Shown: positions 57,982-64,000 of the stretch, piece after piece
Numbering within the stretch: position 1 is the first letter of the stretch
How the letters are laid out: each line of letters begins with the position of its first letter
Assembly: GCA_003313425.1 (NCBI GenBank)
Contig: NHZP01000010.1
Span: 868,001 to 932,000 of the forward strand
Source of the DNA: Pseudopyrenochaeta lycopersici
Taxonomy: Eukaryota; Ascomycota; Dothideomycetes; Pleosporales; Pseudopyrenochaetaceae
DNA length: 64,000 nucleotides
Reading direction: 5' to 3'
Notes under the pieces: generated by a model
The model's database searches: none
What the model saw: only the letters and a program-made list of their open reading frames with translations
Told to the model about the DNA's origin: nothing
Made by a program: the position numbers and the translations under genes

Positions 57982-59816
57982 TTACGCCCAAAAGTCACCA
58001 GCCAACCACCTATTCAACATCTCCAAGCTGGCCTCGGGCTGATCATATGGCACCATGTGCCCACCAGCGTGCAACTTCAAGAAAGTGAAGTTACCGCTCG
58101 ACTTGACCTGGCCGACAGTCTTGCCATCGCCAGCAATCTTGAAGTCCTCCATCTTGGCAGCCTTGAAGTCCTTGTGACCGGGCCACTCAAGCGCCTCAGC
58201 CCAGGCCTTGTTACCAAGCCAGTTGCAGATGTAGTCGGCATCACCAGCGTAGATCAAGACTGGGATCTCGGCGAGGATACCAGGAACGACGCGGTGGTAA
58301 GGCTTCATCCAGTCACCCTGGAGCAAGAAGTTGCGATTGATGTCAAAGTTGCAAGACTCGTAGGATGAGACTTCAGCGCCTAGAGCCTTCATAACCTCCT
58401 TCTTGTTGAGGTAGCCCTGTATCCAGTCAAGCTCGTCGTAGCAGAGGCTGTTGCTACCGCAAGGCTTGCGTACGTCGTAGACGTTCTGGCCTGTGCGTTG
58501 GTATGGGCCAATCATGGCATTGTTGCAGTAGATGGAGGCGGGAACGCAGGACCAGACAGATTCCGAGTTGTAGCAGTTCTCAATAAGGCTAGCACAGCGT
58601 GGGTAGGCGTTGTCCATGGACTGGCATTGGCTCTTATCGAGGACCGCGGGCCAGCCACCTTCACCGCAGGCCATGGGGCGGTAGTATTCGTACTGCGTTA
58701 GGCCGTCAGTCAAGCCGTTGCCAATGAGCACGGACTGGAGGTTGATGTTGCGCTTCTTGTGGGACAAGATCTCAGCGGCGAAGACGGGAATGTAGTGGCC
58801 GGCATACGATTCGCCAGAGATGTGGAAGCTCTGGGTGGAGTATTCGGGGAACTGCTTGAAGAAGAGGGTGAGCAGGGCATAGATGTCCTTGCCCGCTGCG
58901 ACAGTGTTGCTAACTTGGCCGCTCGAGTATGAAAATCCGACGTTGACGGGCTGATCGAGGAAGATGACCGAAGCGTTGCTGTTCCACGAGTAGTCGTTGT
59001 GCTTGATCTTCTGGTCCTTTGTAATGGAAGCAGGTCCCAGCTCCATGAACAGACCCGTGAGCGAGGAGCAGCCCGGTCCCCCGTTGAGCCAGAGAACTGA
59101 ATAGTCCAAGTCAGCTGAATGGCGGTCCTGGAAGACAGTAGAAATAAAGAGTGCCATGCGAGTTGTTACAATGATCAATAGCAATTGTACAAAACCCTGA
59201 GTAGAAAAGGTATAGAAAGGAAAAGGGGCTAGAAGAGTGTCTTACCGACGGGGTCGTTCTTGGGGTCGTTGCGCGACTCAAAGAACCCTACGATATGTTA
59301 GGGACGGTGGCCAAATGGGTGTTCATTCGGGTACTCACAGTAGAAGAGATGCTTGTCTTCCTCCTCGTCATCGAGGTAACCACTGTACTGCTTGACCTTG
59401 TCGACACCAAGCGCGCTCGGGTCGACCTTCTTCACCCTCAGGTTGTAGTTCTCAAGTTTGCCATCAATCTCGCGCTCCTTCTCGCCCTCGGCGTTCTCAA
59501 CCCAGACGCTCTGGACATCAGCGCCCTTGACGACGTGGTCCCACTCGCTGTCATGCTTGCGGGTGTGTGGCTTGGGCTGCGAGAAGAAGGAGGCCTTCTC
59601 AAAGGACTCAGGGAACATCATGGCCACCTCGTCCCAGATGGCGCGGGCCTCGCCGGTGAGCGACTTGAGGCTCTCCTCGAGGTTCTGGAGCGGCTTCGTC
59701 CATGAATTGGCCTTGAGCTCGCTGAAGGAATCGGGAAACTTGAGGATCTGCTGTTGCTGCGGTGCAACAGCGGCAGAAGCTGCTCCAACGAGCAGCGCCG
59801 AGGTAGCGACCTTCAT
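57982..59816 (-). CDS. cpyA: Vacuolar carboxypeptidase Y (serine carboxypeptidase S10)
   Basis: Three exons, 59816-59339, 59287-59246 and 59096-57982, give 544 residues; the middle exon is only 42 nt and restores [14 protein letters not shown], leading into [13 protein letters not shown] signal peptide ([15 protein letters not shown]) and a propeptide of about 120 residues precede the mature enzyme. The catalytic triad is visible: Ser in GESYAGHY, Asp in [11 protein letters not shown], His in [12 protein letters not shown]. Cysteines are spaced as in CPY. The enzyme removes C-terminal residues from peptides in the vacuole and is made as a zymogen through the secretory pathway. The start is the ATG at 59816; the frame is open further upstream, but only this start places the signal peptide at the N-terminus. 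It is divergent from SDO1. Confidence 0.95.
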
Positions 59817-60395
59817 GGCAAGTGCTGAGCTTCCGGAGCTCAAGCTACGGCTTCAAGATGGACGATGGTTGCTTCTGGAGCTATCGGAGAAGCAGGAAAT
59901 CAATGGAGAGTGACAAAGTGATGAATGGGGAGGAGATGGGATGAATGATGGTCGATGCGGGAGGTATGGGTAGCTCTCGAGTAGGAGGCGCGGCGTCCAG
60001 GTAACGGACCTGCTGAGGCGGATGACGCAGCTTATCAGGTGGCTGGACTGTCCAAGCGCGGGCTTAGCGTTTCATGATAGCGTTGGCTGGCCCATCTGGG
60101 AGGTCAAGCGACACCATGGCAAACCACATGATGATGCTTTGATGTTTGCAGCCTCGGTTTGCGAAGCCCCATTGCTGCGCTACATTCCGGCACCCTCGTG
60201 CCATGACCATTGGGGTGAGGCTGGGTTGGTTCCTGCATGACCCGATGTGGCCTAGCGTGGTGAATCATAGTGAGCAACCCCCATGGCCAGGCATCTGATA
60301 CCCCACCAAAATGTTATCCAAGGTGCATAACTGGCGCGCAACAGCCGGCTTTTCACCACAACACATTTCTAAAATCCCACCGTGATTCTACAAAA
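59817..60395. promoter_or_regulatory. Divergent promoter, carboxypeptidase Y and SDO1
   Basis: 579 nt between start codons facing away from each other. No clear TATA box; no coding signal. Confidence 0.55.
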
Positions 60396-61365
60396 ATGCC
60401 CGTCGGAATCAACCAGCCGTCTAACCAGATTAAGCTCACCAACGTCTCGTTGGTGCGCATGAAAAAGGGTTCGTGGGGCCCCGCCATTTGCCTTCGCGGC
60501 GACAAACTAATCTTTGGTAGGGAAGAAACGCTTCGAGATAGCGTGCTACAAGAACAAAGTCCTCGAATGGCGCAACAAGATCGAGAAAGACCTCTCCAAC
60601 GTCCTGCAGATCGAAAATGTCTTCCTCAACGTCTCCAAAGGCCAAGTCGCACCCAAAGCCGATCTCGAAAAGGCGTTTCCTAAGAAGACTGTCGAGCAAA
60701 TAATCATAGACATACTGGAGAATGGCGAGCTGCAGGTAGGCGAGAAAGAGCGCAATGCAGAGCTTGAACGCACCAAGAACGAGGTCATCGACATCGTGGC
60801 CGGCAAGTTGGTCGATCCCAAGACGAAGCGGGTATATACGACAGGCATGATCGAGAAGGCGCTGGACCAGCTGAGTTCACAGGCAGCAACGCAACAAGGC
60901 GAGAAAGGGGAGAAGAGCGACGCTACTGCTGTCGCCTCAGAGAATGGAGAGGATAAGGGCAAGGCGAAAGAATTGCCCAAGTGGACGGGCATAGTCACCA
61001 ACAAATCTGCAAAATCACAGGCCCTGTTCGCCATGAAAGCCCTCATAGCGCATCAACCAATACCAGTCGCACGCATGCAAATGAAGCTTCGCGTCACATG
61101 CCCCACCGCCGTCCTCAAGCAAGCGGTCAAAGGCGCTCCAAAATCTGCAGCGGGTAGTGAAGAGAAGACATCTGGCACAGTCAAGGATGCGATACTGGGC
61201 CTCATGGAAAAAATTGAAAGCCAAGATACGATGGGCGCTGAGTGGGAAGCTGTGGGTCTCGTCGAACCGGGAGCCTTCAAGGGGCTCAACGAGCTTATCG
61301 AGGGACAAACCAAGGGCCGCGGAAATGTTGAGGTGTTGGAGATGGCGGTTGGTGCAGACGACTGA
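60396..61365 (+). CDS. SDO1: Ribosome maturation protein Sdo1 (SBDS)
   Basis: Two exons, 60396-60468 and 60521-61365, give 305 residues. The first exon encodes the conserved N-terminus (NQIKLTNVSLVRMKKG); the 52-nt intron has donor GTTCGT. The N-terminal SBDS domain continues with RFEIACYKNKVLEWRNK and NVFLNVSKGQVAPKADLEKAF, then the helical domain with RTKNEVIDIVAGKLVDPKTKR. The C-terminal domain includes PIPVARMQMKLRVTCPTAVLK and AEWEAVGLVEPGAFKGLNELI. With the GTPase Efl1, Sdo1 releases eIF6/Tif6 from the 60S subunit in the last cytoplasmic maturation step. A low-complexity insert of about 45 residues rich in Glu, Gly, Lys and Ala (QGEKGEKSDATAVASENGED) splits the middle of the protein and makes it longer than the human one (250 residues). 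Confidence 0.95.
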
Positions 61366-62678
61366 GTGGTGACACGTTGAGGACGCGTGCTTCGCGCACG
61401 ATCTCACGTGCGTGCTGCGTGTCGGTGGAATGAGAGGGCAATCATCTCTGGGGTCCAACAGCAGAACTCCGAGGGCGAAATTGCACCGATTTGATATGGA
61501 TGGATTGAAGGAGCAGCCTCGCCACCGTGTCCGTCCCTCGTTCGTCGCCTCGCCCCACAGTACCTGAAGTCCGCGATTAGCATTCAAGCTCAGTGGAGGG
61601 GCGTCTTTGAGACTGGCCAGAGCATCCTGCACTCTTCGGGTAGAACAGGGTACCTTCTACTGTTTGTGCCTTTGGGCGCATTCAACTACTCCTAGAGGAC
61701 ATTCAGGTACTGTAGCCAGCTTTAGCGAAGCAACCATTGTAGGCGGCATGCCGAGTAGTAATCACCATATCAAGTTGGATGAAGGAATTCTCTGTTTTCA
61801 CTACCTATTGATACCCGCCCTAACCGCCCAGAGCTTCTTCATGTGCATCCCCCATTTTATCCCACCCTCTCACAGTCCATCGTGCACTTCCCCTTTTGGC
61901 AATCCCCTCCACCATAAAATGACCTCTGGCGTCTCCTCCTCGGGCCTAACGCCCCCCAACCCCTGAACCCTGCGCGATGGCGCCTTGCGAGGCTCTTCGA
62001 GTGGCACCACGATACCCCGCGACAATATCTCGAACATTCCTCACTAATGCAAGTTTACCCGCAACGGTCCTCGTAGCGTTGATGTGTGCGTGAAAGGATA
62101 GCCACTCAATGCGGGACAGCTCATCCCGAGGTGCATGGGCGTGCATAAAGGACGTGGGATTGTGCATCCTCATCCAAGCAACCAAAAAGAAACGCAGCTA
62201 GGATGCTGGAGTCCGACCTTTGTGCGAGGCTATGTTTGAGAGGGCAAGGAAGCCAGGACGATGTTTTGCGCAAGGGCATGGTTGCGGAGGGGGAGGTGGA
62301 TTAGAGGTATCGCTGCGAACGCCAGAAGTGAGATTTAATTTGCTAGTAGTTTACATACATTTCATGCTAGTCGTTCAAGTCATAGTCATTCATCGTGAGT
62401 CGTGTCATATCGTATGTTTCCTGCGCCTTTTTCGTTATGCATAGTTTGTAAGTGTCGTAAGTCTGCGTTACCGTTGCAAATGCCAGATTGAAAGCCCAGG
62501 GAAAAGAATGTGAAAAACAGAAATCGTAAAGATAAAGGAAGCAGATGTGATGAAAAAGGAAAAAAGCAATCCCACCGTTTCGCCGGTTCCATCTTGATCA
62601 AGCGCCTCTTTCAAGTTTCATAGCGCCGTGGCTAGGCCTGGGTGGGAGCTAAAAGTCTCGATATACTTGGAGATACAT
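61366..62678. other. Convergent intergenic region, no gene seen
   Basis: About 1.3 kb between the 3' ends of SDO1 (+) and the hypothetical gene (-). Short frames on both strands, no domains; C-rich patches at about 61850-61970. Confidence 0.5.
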
Positions 62679-63317
62679 CTAGTCCCACCATCGCCGGTTG
62701 AGTACTCTTCCATTGTTACTGAGAATATCAAGAACATCTGCAGTTGACGCCCGAACACCCCAGATTCTCTCAATGGGCTCAGCGATGGACATCCAGTCCA
62801 GACCCCTGACATCATACAAGTCGAGCACGACACGGACCAACCAGGGGGAATACATAGGATAAGAAGGATCCTGGTACAGGAATGGCGACGGAGGCTCGAC
62901 TACTGGATGTTCGTCATAATTAACGGTTTGCGCAAACGCCAGAGGGTGAGGACGCTGTCGTGGCTTGCATGGCGATGGTAACGGAGAGTCTGAACAAAGA
63001 TCCATGTCTCCTTCAGAGTCGGTAGGCGAACTTGCCACAGAAGAAGAAGTATCTGAGTCTTCCGACATGATAGATTCGTCGCTCATTTTCGTGTGCAGTG
63101 GAAGCAAAACACTGACTGGTCGGATTGCTCCTTGTTCAGCAGCTTTCAAGATATCGTGCCTAGGAAAAGGTTTGGCGACTATTGCACCAGTAGATTTGGA
63201 GCACGGCGACTCTTCGATTAGCGTGATAGTCATGCGAGACGATGGAGAGTCGAAAGATTGTGCTCGTATGCGCACCTTTGGCGACGGAGTCCTTGGTGGT
63301 ACCATCATGGTCGCCAT
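62679..63317 (-). CDS. Hypothetical protein, Ser/Pro-rich with helical C-terminus
   Basis: A single exon of 212 residues from the ATG at 63317. I do not recognise the family. The N-terminal two thirds are rich in Ser, Pro, Asp and Glu with proline-directed phosphorylation-like sites (PPRTPSPK, SSPTDSEGD) and basic spots, so largely disordered. The last about 60 residues look folded: YSPWLVRVVLDLYDVRGLDW, then SIAEPIERIWGVRASTADVLDIL, ending in NRRWWD. That C-terminal block looks like a small helical domain and is the best piece for a family search. No signal peptide or membrane segment. The reading frame is much longer than chance in the region and its codon choice is ordinary. Confidence 0.65.
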   Translation of the reverse strand: MATMMVPPRTPSPKVRIRAQSFDSPSSRMTITLIEESPCSKSTGAIVAKPFPRHDILKAAEQGAIRPVSVLLPLHTKMSDESIMSEDSDTSSSVASSPTDSEGDMDLCSDSPLPSPCKPRQRPHPLAFAQTVNYDEHPVVEPPSPFLYQDPSYPMYSPWLVRVVLDLYDVRGLDWMSIAEPIERIWGVRASTADVLDILSNNGRVLNRRWWD

Positions 63318-63977
63318 GTTGTAGCGACACTATAAGATCACTATATTTGGCAAAAAAGGATATGAGAAGAAAGGGCAAGAGGATGAAGGCCTCAGAGCCG
63401 GCCTGGAAACCATTCTTCTCTCCAGTAAGGCTTATATCAACTGTACTCATCAGGCGCGTGCGGCCTGTTCGCTGGCCCTGCATATGGCTGCTGCAACCAC
63501 GCCACGACCTTTGCATCCGATAGTGGAAATTACAGGGTTTCCGAGTCCCGTTATTCGGACAAGGCGCATGTCGCGGGGAAGAGGGACGGATGCCAATGGA
63601 TGGGAATTGGAGGCCCGGGCGTGAGTGGACGATACTGCAGCAAGGCGTGGGAGAACAACGCACTCCAGACTTGGCATTCGCTGAGTGATAAAGGATATGG
63701 TGGATGAGTGCCCAGATGATGAGGCAGATGCATAAGATGACCAGGCAAAACGAGATGGTCGTACACCAATGAACAAGACGGCGATTCTTATTCTGTATTC
63801 TGTGGTCACGATTCCCGTTTTCTTACCATGTAGTGAATCCTCTTTAAACTTTGCAATAGTGAAGCATGCGACGACACCCTGAAGCCCGTTAGCGGACCGT
63901 CCCGACTCAACCTACCATGATCGAGGACCCAAGAGTCAGGAGACCTTGGACATCGTGGGGCGTGGAGTCGGCCGACA
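63318..63977 (-). CDS. Doubtful small gene at the right edge
   Basis: A possible start lies near 63978 (minus; MSADSTPHDVQGLL), followed by a 37-nt GT-AG intron and GVVACFTIAKFKEDSLH. Beyond this the model is ambiguous: reading straight on gives a frame that closes at 63450, while splicing a 40-nt intron leads to a Pro/His-rich frame that closes at 63551. A third frame carries a clear membrane-helix-like stretch (ISFCLVILCICLIIWAL) that I cannot join in phase. Coordinates are the outer limits only. It may be a small membrane protein or no gene. Confidence 0.25.
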
Positions 63978-64000
63978 TGGTGTGACGTGGTGAATAGAGT

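Noticed and set aside
1..64000. tRNA, rRNA, CRISPR array or intact transposon
   Set aside because: Reading intergenic DNA for B-box-like sequence, regular direct repeats, transposase or reverse transcriptase motifs gave nothing convincing; a covariance-model and repeat-library search would be decisive.

Overview
This window is nuclear DNA of a filamentous ascomycete. Genes carry short GT-AG introns (mostly 36-65 nt) with CTAAC/CTGAC-type branch sites. Fungus-specific families are present: a Zn(II)2Cys6 regulator, a Goodbye-NACHT STAND protein, a 7TM-RGS protein and an ascomycete laccase ending in DSGL. The CPS1/DIP2-type gene, and the genes beside it, suggest Dothideomycetes and probably Pleosporales; that placement is inference. 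I rebuilt each multi-exon gene by hand, and every model closes in frame from ATG to stop.

Left block (1-23.8 kb) is dense and conserved. In order: a mitochondrial succinyl-CoA:3-ketoacid CoA-transferase (-), a Zn2Cys6 regulator (-), a peroxisomal acyl-CoA thioesterase (-), and head-to-head with it a 1920-residue CPS1/DIP2-like protein (+). Then follow a ferric-reductase-like transmembrane flavoprotein (+), a Herp/Usa1-like ubiquitin-domain membrane protein (-) and mitochondrial phosphatidylserine decarboxylase PSD1 (+). Much of the block concerns acyl-CoA or lipid chemistry.

Middle block (23.8-41.2 kb) is gene-poor and AT-richer. It holds a laccase (+), a bestrophin-like channel (-) and a seven-helix RGS protein (-), separated by 1.3-5 kb stretches in which I see no gene.

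A short conserved block (41.2-47.7 kb) has the SAGA subunit Spt20 with a 37-glutamine run (-), an Hsp30-type small heat shock protein with a Gly/Pro/His-rich insert (-) and a Bet v1-like protein (+).

A second accessory stretch (47.7-57.4 kb) carries a decayed ~110-bp tandem repeat, a small Pro-rich protein that I model with a signal peptide, a single-exon GMC oxidoreductase (+) and a 1511-residue NLR-like STAND protein with a C-terminal ZZ-like zinc finger (-).

The right block (58-64 kb) returns to conserved genes: carboxypeptidase Y (-), SDO1/SBDS (+), a hypothetical protein (-) and a doubtful gene at the edge. No tRNA, rRNA, CRISPR array or intact transposon was seen. The observations most worth following are the thioesterase whose SKL peroxisomal signal depends on the choice between two acceptors 5 nt apart, the candidate secreted protein, and the Goodbye-NACHT-ZZ architecture.
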